From Cristatella mucedo (lineage: Eukaryota > Bryozoa > Phylactolaemata > Cristatellidae), in NCBI GenBank assembly GCA_009760855.2, contig WPIO01000001.1:15423001-15487000 (forward strand): a stretch of DNA of 64,000 nucleotides, read 5' to 3'. Under the pieces are notes generated by a model. That model was not told the origin of the DNA. It searched no databases and saw nothing but the letters and a program-made list of their open reading frames with translations. Below are positions 1 through 46,937 of this stretch, piece by piece; the stretch's first letter is position 1, and every line of letters starts with the position of its first letter. Position numbers and translations under genes: made by a program.

Positions 1-47
1 TGGCTTGGTGGAGTAACAGACAGACAGAGATACATTACATTACATAA
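1..47 (+). mobile_element. 3' end of an L2-B type LINE
   Basis: The first 47 bases match the 3' terminus of a LINE family seen repeatedly in this window (for example 60960-61098 plus, and the reverse complement at 9006-9060 and 28940-29000). The shared signature is 'gg(c)tttgtggag ttacagacagagat' followed by a short ATTAC-type repeat. Only the tail is present because the element runs off the left edge. Confidence 0.6.
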
Positions 48-1220
48 ACCAACGAGTCGACAGACAGGCTGGCAGACTAATGGTGAATGGCCAGGACGTT
101 CATATGTGATGTCCATGGATGTGAGTTAGGCTCCATGGGATGGCATGGTATATTTTCAACGATACCGTTATTCTTTGGGAAAAAAGCGCAATCACACCCT
201 CGAGACTCTAACTGCACAATATTCAGTTTAGTCCGGCTGAAGGTCTTCATATTTATACCAACACTCATAATCAGACAAAAAAACAGGATCTGCCAGCAAG
301 ATGAATAGGTGATTATGCCGAAGGATCAGTAAGACGAAGGGCATCCAATGGCAACGTGTACGGATAAAGTTCGACAAGAAGACAACCTCTACTAATTGAA
401 GTGGGAAAGTTTGCCCTTTCCTCTATCACGCCGCAAGATAGCGCACTTTTCTCACGTGGCAAGATGGCACAGCACTGTCTTCCGTGACCAGTACTTCCGG
501 GAGTGACATGCAATAAAAGTGTAATGTACGTCTACTATGACTCAGCAAAGTGGGTCCACAGGCAGTGAGCTTCTCGTATAACACAGGTGAATAAAGGTGA
601 ATGACTCGGATTCCAGGTTTTGCAAACCAGTATTCGACCCGGACAAAGGTGAATAAATAGGTCCTATCTATATAAGGAAGAATTAGGAGGAAAGGGGTAG
701 CACTTTAGCTTAGCTTAAACTGCAGCTGGCAAACTGGTAATGTAATTCAGACTGATAAAGCCATGCAATAACACCTCCCAGAATGTGATTGCATGTCCTC
801 CTTTTATAATAGTAATAGCCATGGCAAAAAAGTCTTTACAAAAAATAACGTGACATTGATTTGAAACTATTACATGATATTAACAAAGAAGCTACGAGCA
901 CCACTTTATGTTTAACAAGGAACAACTACCAGTTTGCATAAAGTATAGCACCTATCACGTTTCCTAGACCAAAATAAGAGATCATTCAGCCAGCAGGTTG
1001 AATTACAGAGCAGCTCAGTAAGTTCGAAAAATATAAAGCGCACTACTACAAAAAAGGCATCACAAGACGGTTTATAACCAGAATACTCATTTACAAACCT
1101 GGAAATGTATGCTACAACTTCCCCAAGCTAGTTCACAGCCAAAACTAATACACAGGTTTTCTTTGAATGCCATTGCAAATATCCGTGTGCAGATGCATTA
1201 AGCCAGATGTAAAAATAGCT
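48..1220. other. Unassigned, AT-rich intergenic or intronic DNA
   Basis: I see no exon, RNA gene or recognisable transposon here. Short ORFs on both strands have no familiar motif. If OTUD6B continues leftwards, this is intronic sequence of that gene. The later OTU-domain exons (a Cys-box of the S-D-G-H-C type) were sought on the minus strand and not found. Confidence 0.5.
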
Positions 1221-1221
1221 C

Positions 1222-2236
1222 TTAATTCACTTGCATCCTGCATCAACGACATTGCCTGCATCAACGACATTTGCACTTGGATGGCCACTAATATCCTGAT
1301 GCTCAACAATGATTGACCAACCTAATAGTCATGGACAGGCTTTGAGCCACCTTTAAGTTGGAATGCCATAACCTCTAAACACGCTATTCAAAAATGACGC
1401 AATTGGATACGCACGTTGCCACCACCGTCAAGTCGGCCTACTTTCAGCTGAGGAAAACTGCCAACACCAGGGGTTGCTTAGACAAGAATACGACAGCCAA
1501 ACTAGTTCACACGTTTGTGACACTGGGTGCACATATTGGCAATTCCCTTTATTCCGGACTTCCGGCCTGCTCCCTTAATCGTCTATAACTGGTACACAAC
1601 TCAGCAGCTCGTCCGTCGGGTCGGTCGTCAACAGAGTAGCTGCCACATCACACCACTTCTGTCCGAGCTTCACTGACTCCATACCAAGCGCCGAATCAAC
1701 TTTACGATCCCTGCTCTGGCCTGCAGTTCGCTTCACTTGATTACACCAGCTTACCTATACGACCTCTTGCTCTTCCCACGTGCTCTCGCACCTACCACTC
1801 CTCGGCTTCCACTGGCACCAAATTAAAATCTGCTGGCAATGAATGGTGCCTTCAGCTCGCATGGCCGAAAGACTGGAACTCGCTTTTGGCTTCTGTCACT
1901 ACCTATAATGACTCTAAATCATATCTGTCTCGGCTAAAGACTCACCTATTCCGCTTAGCTTTCCCTGTGCCCCAGTTAATTTTTTTATGATTTAGCGTCC
2001 TTACTAACCAAGGGTCTGACTAACCGATGGCTCTGAGTGTCTTTGTGGGAACCTTTGCATGCTGGTAAAAGCATAATACTTGAGCTTTTTGCTCGGCTAA
2101 GCATGACATATTGCTGCCAATTATTAACTTCAGGTTTCTGCTTCACTTGCAGTGAGTTGTAAAGTAGCTTGATAAAGATTAAGTTCTTGCGTGGCAAAGG
2201 ACCTATAATTGTTGCTCGTGTTATTATTATTATCAT
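1222..2236 (+). mobile_element. L2-A LINE, 3' part of the reverse transcriptase ORF and 3'UTR, decayed
   Basis: Plus-strand translation shows the C-terminal half of an L2/CR1-type reverse transcriptase in broken frames. It includes an 'INDI(C/R)TWMATNILMLN' block near 1250-1310, 'KNTTAKLVHTFVT' near 1485-1525, and the 'WNSLL...SRLKTHLFRLAF' block near 1875-1960. The 3'UTR carries the family tail (about 2155-2185) and ends in ATT repeats at 2221-2236. A short direct duplication of 'tgcatcaacgacatt' at about 1240-1270 lies inside the coding part. Frameshifts and stops make it non-functional. Confidence 0.8.
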
Positions 2237-2540
2237 AGCGAAGTAGTGTCATAGAAGTACAACACACAAGACTTTTAATATTAAATTTAATAATGTACAT
2301 GTAAGACTAAGAAACTCAGTGAATCATGGATCAAGCAAGCATACCAAAAGGTAGTTATCCTTCTCGGCTAGTTGGGATACATATTTGCCTGTTTAAGTGA
2401 CGGCAGTCCTGTGTATGCGTGTGAGTGTGTGTGTGTCTTGCTTAATAGCAAACGAATTGGGAGAACTTGTATGAAACAGTACTCAGCAACATGTACTCTT
2501 CTGATGCACAGACTTTAATTGCTAACAGAAACCTCTCGTC

Positions 2541-2700
2541 TGCACATCAAAAGGAACGCTGCACTCTGATTTGCCAGCATCTCGGCTACCGCCTAACAGC
2601 AGGAATGCTGCACTCTGATTTGCCAGTCTCGGCTAGCATCTAACAACAGGAACGCTTCGCTCTGATTCGCTGGCAGGCTTCGGGGCACCCGCCTAGTAGT
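2541..2700. repeat. Three-copy tandem repeat, about 48-55 bp unit
   Basis: Three imperfect head-to-tail copies start near 2549, 2600 and 2646. Each contains a core like 'ggaacgctgcactctgattt' followed by a 'gccag...ctcggct' segment and a closing 'cctaac/cctag'. The third copy is the most diverged. No coding frame spans them. Confidence 0.7.
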
Positions 2701-2988
2701 AGATGGCCAAGCACCACTAGAGCAGTATAAAGGAGTTTACCTAGCTAGAAGATATCAAAATGCAGGCAGTGTTAGCAACTGATGAAGCGGATATAAATCC
2801 TGTTTCTACAGGCCCTGAAGCCACGATCCTGATATCAACAAGCATTTCATCAACAACAATAGTCAGCCTCGTGGCATATGTAATGCAGGCTCACACTGGC
2901 CACTATGTACTAACCGAATTGCCAAGTCTTTGCAGTTGATCCTGAACTGCTTTATATAAGCAATCTCCGTCTGCAGGAACCTATGTGA

Positions 2989-3597
2989 TAATAATACAAA
3001 AATAATATATTTGCACTACAACTTCAGAGAACTTAATCTCTTTCTAGGCACTTTACATGTTGTCCAGGACACATGATCAAAAGGTTAGTGGTAACGCGCA
3101 ATGTCAACAAACATAACATGGTTAGAGGCCACGTGTAAAATGTGGTTAGTGGTAGCATGCACAGTCAGCATGCATAAGCAAACAGAGAACAAATCACTAG
3201 GAATGAATAAATGCAGTGATAAACAGGTGTTTTAGTTTCTTTTAAAAGTCAAGTCAGGGCTGTCTAAATGTCCGCCGAGAGTGAGTCCTATACTTTAGAA
3301 GCATGCAAACTAAAGGCAAGGTCTCCAAAGGATTTAAGGTTCGGAGAAGGTATAACTAAACGATTTGTATCAGAAAAGCATGTGGTACGATGCCTAGCCT
3401 GGCGGGGAGCAGTTCTGATAAGTAGGCTGGAGTCAGAGAATGAAAGGACCTAACAGTGAGTGACAGAACCTCCAAGTCAATATGCTGCTTGATTGGGAGC
3501 CAGTGCAGGTCGGCAAAAAGTGGCGTGATTTGACCACTATGACGTTCGTCACAGACAAGCCTAGCTGCAGAGCCTGAGTCTGGCAGTGATGAATTAA
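2989..3597 (-). mobile_element. L2-A LINE 3' fragment (reverse transcriptase C-terminus and 3'UTR)
   Basis: On the minus strand, 3601-3356 encodes a block resembling the L2 reverse transcriptase C-terminus ('LHWLPIKQHI', then 'LTPAYLSELLPARLG'). Below that is the 3'UTR with the conserved tail 'aaagcgcctagaaagagatt'-like sequence (3020-3050 on plus as its complement) and an AT-rich end near 2989. It sits about 75 bp downstream of OTUD6B exon 4. Confidence 0.75.
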
Positions 3598-3672
3598 TCA
3601 AAAAGTGGCATAACTAAAGATGCATCCAGCAGCATAGATGTTAAGCACCTGCTTTTCTTTGGAAGTACTCAC

Positions 3673-12425
<8,753 letters not shown>

Positions 12426-12578
12426 GGAAATTGCAGTAAAGCCAGAACAGTCCTTGGCTTAGCGGGCTCAGGCTCCCATGTCTTGAACGACCTCCGCCCG
12501 GCGGACAATCCACAAGTAAAGAAGTACCTTAAGAGGACTCGCTGTTGCATACAAGTGTTAAATCGTAACACCTTAGAT

Positions 12579-12778
12579 GACCAGTTAATTCGCCGCCCAG
12601 CCATGGGCACTATGCCCATAGCAGCTGCTACGGGCATAATGCCCATAGAAAAGTTAAGTCGTTTGCAAAACGGCGTACCCTTGCTATGGGTAAAACGACT
12701 TAACCTCGCTATGCTACCTATGCTCATACCAGTTGCTATGGGCATAGTGCCCATAGCAGGACGGCGTGTTAGCTGGTC
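12579..12778. mobile_element. 200-bp fold-back element (MITE-like) with nested palindromes
   Basis: The outermost arms are GACCAG at 12579 and CTGGTC ending at 12778. The complementarity runs inward through most of the element: 'cgccgcccagccatgggcac' on the left against 'gtgcccatagcaggacggcg' on the right. A second nested inverted repeat, 'aagttaagtcgttt' and 'aaaacgacttaacc', is at 12650-12706. Several short 'atgggca.ta.tgcccat' palindromes occur within each arm. It has no coding capacity. It starts about 150 bp upstream of the OTUD6B start codon. A clean target duplication is not evident (flanks contain TTA on both sides). Confidence 0.75.
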
Positions 12779-12779
12779 T

Positions 12780-13160
12780 TAAAACACCACTAAAGGAGCA
12801 ACTGCCGAGTTTGGTTAGAGTAAACCCTGTGATTTTGTGCTATAATTTTTTATTACTTGGGGATCTCTTCCCGCCTACTTGAAATCTTGCGGGTCTTCCC
12901 CCTCATACTAATATTGTGTAGGTTTTGCCCCCTTACACGAAAATCCTGGCCGTGCCGCTGACTGCAGCTCTGTGGATATCGCTACATAGGGTTCTTTTTT
13001 CTAGCGCTTCGATATCAGTTTGGATATTTTTTCATGCACTTTTGGTGTAGTTTGGTTCGCTCGAACTACATTCGGTTCAGCTGCTTATTTTTTTTTATTT
13101 TATTTGTTAATAGAGAAACACAGCATGAAATCGTTTACATCTTTACCTAATTTTCCTTGA
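12780..13160. other. Unassigned AT-rich intergenic stretch
   Basis: It lies between the fold-back element and an L2 3' end, with T-rich runs (around 13087-13110) and no ORF or motif recognised. As the near-upstream region of OTUD6B it could contain regulatory sequence, but none is identifiable by eye. Confidence 0.4.
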
Positions 13161-13163
13161 ATA

Positions 13164-13415
13164 ATAATAATAATACGTTTGATAAAGCGCCCTCCGAGAA
13201 CTCAATCTCTTTGTAGGCGCTTTAGAATTGCTGCAAATGATGCGTGATCGAACGGTGAGTGGTAGCATGCTCAATAAACAACATGAATAACATGGTTAGG
13301 GGTGATATGCGCTGAGTCAGCATGCAAGTTAGTGGCAGCATACAACAGTGTCAGCACGCATAACCACGTAAAGGACGAATCACAGGGACCCACTAAACGC
13401 TGACATAAATAAACC
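13164..13415 (-). mobile_element. L2-A LINE 3'UTR fragment
   Basis: Read on the minus strand it ends with 'gagggcgctttatcaaacg' and an ATT repeat (13164-13175). The preceding family 3'UTR contains 'accatgttattcatgttgt' and 'gcatgctgac' motifs that recur at 14398, 19263, 30138 and 43484. Confidence 0.8.
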
Positions 13416-13544
13416 TCGAAAGGGCTAACATCCTGGCGGTTTCAATTTCTTGAACGCGCGAGACCCTCTTTTTTGCATTGCAGACTACCCTATATCGATG
13501 CGGAGCCTAATAGCGAAGCGATTCGATTGTCACCGAAGTCATCT

Positions 13545-13603
13545 CAGCTAATAAGCCGTCCTGCTATGGGAACTATGCCCATTGCAGGACGGCGTATTAG
13601 CTG
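13545..13603. repeat. 59-bp hairpin, short relative of the fold-back element at 12579
   Basis: The arms 'cagctaataagccgtcctgc' and 'gcaggacggcgtattagctg' pair almost perfectly around a centre that is itself palindromic (ATGGGaactatGCCCAT). The same terminal and centre motifs occur in the 200-bp element about 800 bp to the left, so this looks like a core-deleted copy of that family. Confidence 0.78.
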
Positions 13604-13619
13604 GTTAAGATATAGTTAC

Positions 13620-14060
13620 TTCATTGGTAAAGGTGGCGGGGCGTAGGAATACGGAGCAGCCCAGCTCGCTGTAGTCTCACTGTAGGGGAGCAAATGCCCC
13701 TCTGCCTCCTGCCTCCTGGCTCCACCACCGGTTGCGGTCACGACCTACGAGACCAATGGCGACGGAAGCGTCAATTCGCAAATTTCCAACGGTCACGAAC
13801 GGCGCATATAAACAATTTAGTGCCACCGACGATCCTTGAGGACTTGGCGTGTCGGTCGCTCTTTGGTCGCTGTCAAGCTATCGCGTTCGCGCGGCGGCAC
13901 AAAGCGGACGAAGGCCACAGGTAGGAGATGCTTGAGACCATTGCACCTCGGGACGAGCGAGCGAGCGAGCAGCGAGCTTATGCTCTGCGAAGAAGCGATC
14001 AGAGTGGATGCGGTTCGCGCGCGTATGCAGTGAACGCGTTACAAGGTTAAGTCGGCAGCT
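13620..14060. promoter_or_regulatory. CpG-rich segment, possible promoter or 5' exon
   Basis: The base composition is markedly richer in CpG than its surroundings. It contains a TATA-like 'gcatataaac' at about 13804, an ATG in good context at 13757 that is soon stopped, and a good donor (CACAG followed by gtagga near 13917-13926). It could hold the RABGGTA transcription start or an untranslated exon. There is no direct evidence. Confidence 0.3.
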
Positions 14061-14086
14061 CCAAGGGAATATTTTCAAAAGTATAT

Positions 14087-14235
14087 CATTCATTTATATA
14101 GCGCCATAGGAGAACTTAATCTCTATTCACGCGCTTCACGTATGCCATGGGGCTCGAGCCCTCGACCTCGGCCATCAAATATATTCACCTTGATCACGGT
14201 CGGGACGGGCACTGTAACCACTGGCCAAACCATCG
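14087..14235 (-). mobile_element. SINE-B, tRNA-derived with L2-like tail
   Basis: On the minus strand it has 'tttggccagtggttacagtg' (box A-like), 'ggtcgagggctcgagcccc' (box B-like), then 'gtgaagcgcgtgaatagaga' and 'ggcgctatataaatgaatg'. The layout is the same as the copies at 22143, 41350 and 60262. Confidence 0.82.
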
Positions 14236-14397
14236 CGGCAGAGACAGTAGTGCCCGCTGCGGCAAACAGACCGGCATCAAGTCCGAATGCCAGGGTCGTA
14301 CAACCAGCGCTGCAATATAATGACCTGGGTTGGCCCCGGGCTAGCAGGCAACGGGGCAGGGGTATTGGGCGGGGCAGTCAACCACGAGGCTTCAGGT

Positions 14398-14600
14398 CAT
14401 AATCATAATAATAGTAGTAATAATAATAATACATTTGATATAGCGCTCTCAGAGACCTCGAACTTTTTCTAAGCACCTTACATTTGCTTAAAAAAAAGCA
14501 TGATCGAATTGTTAGTGGCAACAAGAATAACATGGTTAGGGTGATATGCGCAGGGTCTGCATGCAAATATGATTAGTGGCAAGTAAAAAAAGTGTAGCCG
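14398..14600 (-). mobile_element. L2-A LINE 3'UTR fragment
   Basis: The plus strand starts with an ATT-type repeat (14401-14430, reverse complement orientation) followed by the complement of the L2-A tail and its 3'UTR motifs ('aacatggttagggtgatatg', 'tgcatgcaaat'). It is truncated at its 5' side. Confidence 0.78.
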
Positions 14601-15574
14601 GTAGGTGAGCTGAGTAACCTATTGCTCAGCACTATCTTGCCTTAGACGGAGACGGTGGCAGAGCAGCATTGTCTGGTGCAGCGCCAGCGATTCGCCTCCA
14701 GGGCCCCATAACAAGCCTATCCTACAAGGTCGGGAATATCTTAGTTAAGCAATTAAGATTTCAGCAAACAAATTAGATTTATATTAAATCATATCTAAAA
14801 AATGGGGACTAAGAAGGTCTGATAATGTAATTCTGCTATTGCTTTGTTAAGCTGTAATCATACTCGGAAATGGGGAATAAGTAAATGTTCCAACGCGTTG
14901 CTTTCCTGAGCTAGGCAGGATATCAAGACAATGTTTACTGAAAACCTGTCACAAATTTATTATTTCTCCATATTTCTATAAGAATGCGACAAGAAAAAGT
15001 CTGATGCAGGTTAGCCTTAGTTACATTAAAAGCATACACGCACAGAAGAAGAAAGTGTACCTCATTGCCCAAGCAGATTTTCATTTCCGCCTCTGTTTTC
15101 GAGTGGGCTCGCTCACGTTTTGATCTCCCTTGTGTATATATATATTATGCCTACTTTTTTAATCTTCACATTTTTCTACCGCGATCTCTTCGTGAATGCC
15201 GCAGTCTCTGCTAATACACACATCCCATAAAGAGGCGCAGCAGCTGGTGAGTGTGTTATGACCTTCTCACAGTCTAAGGATGACCCCACATTTAGCACGG
15301 GTGTTGCTCACTGTAATACGATTAGACAAAAAATACGCTTAATGCAACATGGTATGCTGCTCAATTTAACGAAGCTACAAGCGACTAAACTGAAAGAAGA
15401 TCGCATCTGCCGCAGGAGTTTACAGCGGTACCGCGAGACTGACACAGGGTCTTACAGGTTTAGAATGAAAGAATTTACCAATTGTTAGTATCAGCTGCAA
15501 GTTTTCAATGGGAATAGCTTGGTCTAACGGCAAAAAATAGGTATTTGAACTTGTCAGCTGGATTACATTGCAAT
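14601..15574. other. Unassigned intergenic DNA
   Basis: No gene or recognisable repeat. The plus-strand ORF at 15258-15488 is Thr/Arg/Lys-rich and has no known motif. Confidence 0.4.
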
Positions 15575-16335
15575 TAACACCCTAATGGCGTTACGTTGCA
15601 CCACGAAGTAAATGTAATTGTAACCGCGCGGGGATTGCTCGTCCCTCGGCTCTCTACCGGCGGATTGTGCGACGCAGTGCGGTTAAAACACAAGCGGCCA
15701 CAACCGGGCGCCGAAAGCAGCAGTTTATTGAGGGCCTGTTAGTAATGGCTACGCGCCTGCGCAAGCGCTATACGCGGTGTGCACCGGACCAACGGAGTTA
15801 TCTGCGAGAACTCCCGAAGCCCGAGGATAATAACTACCCTATGTGCGCGTCGCTAGCGATGGTCCCGACCCCGAAGGCGGACTGCTACAGCACCCCAAGA
15901 TACGAACAGCTAACTGAGTAGCCGGCAGAACACAACGGCGCAGTCTAAGTTGCACTTAGCTGTTCGTCACCGTAGGTTCGACTCTCGTGCTCTCGATGCG
16001 TAGACTCACATCGACCACGGAAGCTGCTGTCCCGAACTCTGTCAGTCGTCCCGTTATATTCTCTCTCCTCTAAACTTCTGACCTCGCGCGTAGCTGCTAT
16101 TTCCACTTCAGCACATTAGTCGGTCCATCTCCTAACCGCATCGTCTGCACCAGGCTCTATTCAAACTTTAGCGGGTTTACACCCGACGTGTCCTAGTCGA
16201 ACCCACTATGGCAAGCACATTAGTCGATCCATTTCCTAACAGCACCACCTGCACAGAGCTCCATTCTAATCTGAGCTAAGTGGACCAGGAGCCGGATCTG
16301 TACTAGGTGCCCTAGTCGAACCCACTAAGGCAGGG
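15575..16335 (-). mobile_element. GC-rich LTR-like block (putative solo LTR)
   Basis: A sharply GC-richer block than its flanks. Read on the minus strand it contains an 'aataaact' polyadenylation-like signal near 15720-15728, followed by a GC-rich stretch that ends '...gcggttacaattaca' at about 15610. This is the layout of an LTR R-U5 end. The opposite edge is not defined. The plus-strand ORF at 15667-15921 (84 aa, Arg-rich) is open but unrecognised. Low confidence. Confidence 0.35.
16109..16333. repeat. Two direct repeats, about 100 and 124 bp
   Basis: The two copies begin with 'gcacattagtcg(g/a)tccat' at about 16111 and 16210. Both end with 'cctagtcgaacccacta' at about 16184-16200 and 16312-16329. 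The second has an extra segment in the middle. Confidence 0.75.
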
Positions 16336-16419
16336 GCTCGCATCGCGGCTAACCTGAGAGCTGCCCGAGTGCAGAGTATATCACGCAGCAGCGGTTCACG
16401 TGAAATTCCAAAGCTATTT

Positions 16420-16757
16420 TTTTCAAAGACGCCACGCGCTCGATTGAGAGCGATGCATAAGAAAATTCCGATGCGAATGTCACCAAACCATCATTGCAGC
16501 ATTTAGCGGGTCCCTGTGATTCGTCGTTGATGTGCTTATGCGTGCTGACACCGTGCATGCTGCCACTAACCACATTCGCATGCTGACCCTGTGCATGTCA
16601 CCCCTAACCATATTATTCATTTTGTTTGTTTTAAAAGCATGATTTTACTTACCATTCAATTGCATTTCACTTTGCAGCGAATGTAAAGCGCCTAGAAAGA
16701 GATTAAGTTCTCTGAGGGCGCTTTATCAAGTGAATTATTATTATTATTATTATTATT
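16420..16757 (+). mobile_element. L2-A LINE 3' end with (ATT)n tail
   Basis: It contains the 3'UTR motifs ('gggtccctgtgattcgtc', 'atgctgccactaaccacatt') and the best-preserved L2-A tail in the window: 'gtaaagcgcctagaaagaga' then 'ttctctgagggcgctttatc', closing with an (ATT)n run at 16732-16757. It is a useful reference for the L2-A/SINE-B comparison. Confidence 0.85.
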
Positions 16758-18121
16758 GCAGTAGCTACTCTTTTCGCCAGTGTTCCCCTAATGTACACAG
16801 TGCCTATACTACAGAAGTATACACCGATAAAAAGCTGTTAATTGTCTCTTGCACGCAGTAGCACCTGAATTATTTCGAGTCTTTTTCAAACAGGGTCTAC
16901 GCTTCATTTTCATTACCATAATAAATGAGTAACGAATTAAACCGGTAGGATACGCCAGCTACGCTCAGATAATGACCTTGACCTCGTCGAATGCTTCCGG
17001 AAGGGAGGGGTAATTGTTTGTTTCTTCAGCAGTGCCGTCGGTGGCGTTGTTGGCGGAGCAGTGCCGCCCAGTTCGATAATGGTTGGTGAGCAAGGCGCAT
17101 TCCGATAGGCAACGGCGTAGAACGGTCGCCACGTGACTATCAATGCTTGCGTGCTGCACCTTCGCTCGAAGACAGTGTTTCCCAACTCAGTTTCATCATC
17201 AGCAACCTTCGAAAGCAGTCAATACACCCCGGCCAAATACTAGTTGCTTGTTTTGATAGATATTGGATTGATGATTCTATTTGAGCTAAGGGGCACCGTG
17301 ATGGAGTGCCGTCGTTCAAGTGCACTGTACTCCTGTAGCCGGTACTTGAGGCACTTGCTTGGCACCTGCTTGCCATTGTGTGGTCTTTCGCTCCAAAGAA
17401 TCTGCTGCCACGATGTGCTACGCGTGCGCTATTTAATTGAAAAAGCACCAGGTAAGAGTGCACCAAAATTCCCAGAAATTTTGTTACCCTCGGAGCTCGG
17501 TCGTATTTTCGTCCGGTGGTGCATTATTGCGAGCGTTTTGCTTTTTGAGCTTGAAGTCTTTAGCCTTAGGCAGAATGGCGTGTGAGACAGGCAGTTCGCG
17601 ATGTGGCACCAAGAAGCAAATGTTTAAGAACTGTGTATTTTTACCCGATAGCAAAATTGGGTCATAGTAAAACGGCACAAATTACTATTAAGTGCACAGC
17701 ATATAGTCAGAGATAAGTAAGCTTTGAAATCCAACTTGCTTGACCAAAAATAACAAGTAAAGTAGTTTTGTGACGAGTCCTTGTTTGGTGCTTCCTGATG
17801 ATCCAGACCCTAGTTGCGACTGAGGCGGCTGTCCCCTATGCAGTTAATGACTGCTATTTACCCCATCGACAACTGTATGGAAAGCCTTCAGCTAGCTTAG
17901 TGCGGTGGTGTTGTACAGCGGCTGGGTCACACATGTACCGCACATACCCTTAAAACTCGATGACGGCTAGCTTATGTTAGCTTTCGTGTTTGCATATAAT
18001 GTGATTTCATTTTCGTGGTCTTGAGGATTTCTGGGGTGTCTGAGGGTACCAAGTGTGTACATGAGAATATCGGCCGCCATCGGATTGAAGCCGCCAATAA
18101 TAATATAGAGTGCACATAGAA
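16758..18121. other. Upstream region of RABGGTA exon 2, first exon unresolved
   Basis: The first recognisable RABGGTA exon starts at 18440 and lacks a Met, so an exon contributing the ATG must lie upstream. In mammals, as I recall, the initiator ATG is alone in its exon, which would make it almost invisible here. A good donor occurs at 17447 (ACCAG followed by gtaaga), possibly ending a 5'UTR exon. No ATG followed directly by a consensus donor stands out. Confidence 0.35.

Positions 18122-18212
<91 letters not shown>
18122..18212. repeat. (GA)n microsatellite
   Basis: A GA run of about 90 bp with two or three interruptions, about 230 bp upstream of RABGGTA exon 2. The open frames across it are artefacts of the repeat. 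Confidence 0.95.
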
Positions 18213-18216
<4 letters not shown>

Positions 18217-18439
18217 TAGATAAGAGAGCAAAAACTGTTTATCAACTACATTCTATTCTTTGCTTAGACGACTCAAGCAAATATATCACTTCCTGGGGAT
18301 TTTTATATGCTTTGGAGGAGCTGTTATGATGTGACAGTAGTGTAGTGCTTGTACAGACTTATAATGCTCTGGCAGCCTGTAGCTATGGTTCGTGTAAGCT
18401 AATTTCTGCAAGTCCAGCTCTTGCGGTGCTGTTTTTCAG

Positions 18440-46124
<27,685 letters not shown>

Positions 46125-46629
46125 TTCTGACAATGTTGACAATTGCTGACAGTGCTACCTATCCATTATGTCCCAAACTTCCGTTCGGTTTTGAAGAATA
46201 CAGAATGTCGGATTTCTCGGGGCTCAAAGCGAAACTATTGTCCCTGCTACTGTTGCAGCTTTGAGGTTAAAAAGAGGGATAGTCTCGAGAGTGACTCTGA
46301 ACGCAGGAACACTGCTGCATTCCAGTGTGGAATACACGACTGTTCACAATTCATGTGACATACTAAGATATATTCCTCTAAGACGCGATCAACAACACCC
46401 TGTCAGACTACTGTATTTAAGACTTGGATTCCTTAGCAATGCCTAATGCTGGTTACTCAATATCCTTGGAGTAGCTGCGGCAAGTACCCTACTTATGAAC
46501 TGGCGAACCTAGCAATGCTAGTCAGAGGTTTGTCGCTTAGATAGCTGAGGTCTTTCTTGCCCTAAGCTCGAAAGACGTTTGTTGCTATCCTTTGGATCGT
46601 GTTCATGACCTAACGTGCTGGTACTGTTG

Positions 46630-46800
46630 TTCGGTGGTCTTGCGGTTAGTCTTTCGACCCTGAGGTCCCGGGTTGGGCAAAGAACTTCCTACTGGCAAAG
46701 GACGTACGCTTGTCAATAGGCCCACGGTATGCTAACCAGACACTGCAGTGCCACCATAGATCTTGGGGTAAGACAGCAACCCGAAGGTTGCTCCTTTAAA
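46630..46800 (+). mobile_element. SINE-like element of a third type (tRNA-like head)
   Basis: 'gtggtcttgcggttagtct' resembles a box A and 'gaggtcccgggttgggc' a degenerate box B, at about tRNA spacing. The body is unlike SINE-A or SINE-B ('gccaccatagatcttggggt'). Only one copy is recognised in the window, so the call rests on the head alone. Confidence 0.45.
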
Positions 46801-46937
46801 ACTCGTCAGATCACAAGACAATAAATAGTATGGGCTAGCCAGTGAATAAGGCCATAAATGTATCTGTTTACGGACAGGCGATGTTGCAGTATAATCATAT
46901 AGAGTACTAAACCAGGCTCATAATGTCATGCAAGGTA

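Noticed and set aside
12483..12782. Overlapping ORFs on both strands at 12404-12782
   Set aside because: They are created by the palindromic fold-back element; the protein repeats GTMPIA/MGIVPIA reflect the DNA repeats.
15667..15921. 84-aa Arg-rich ORF as a gene
   Set aside because: It is open but without motif, inside a GC-rich LTR-like block; length is within chance for that composition.
17967..18245. Leucine/serine-rich ORFs over (GA)n
   Set aside because: Repeat artefacts; the same applies to 27873-28244, 20774-21150, 42174-42464 and 59907-60382.
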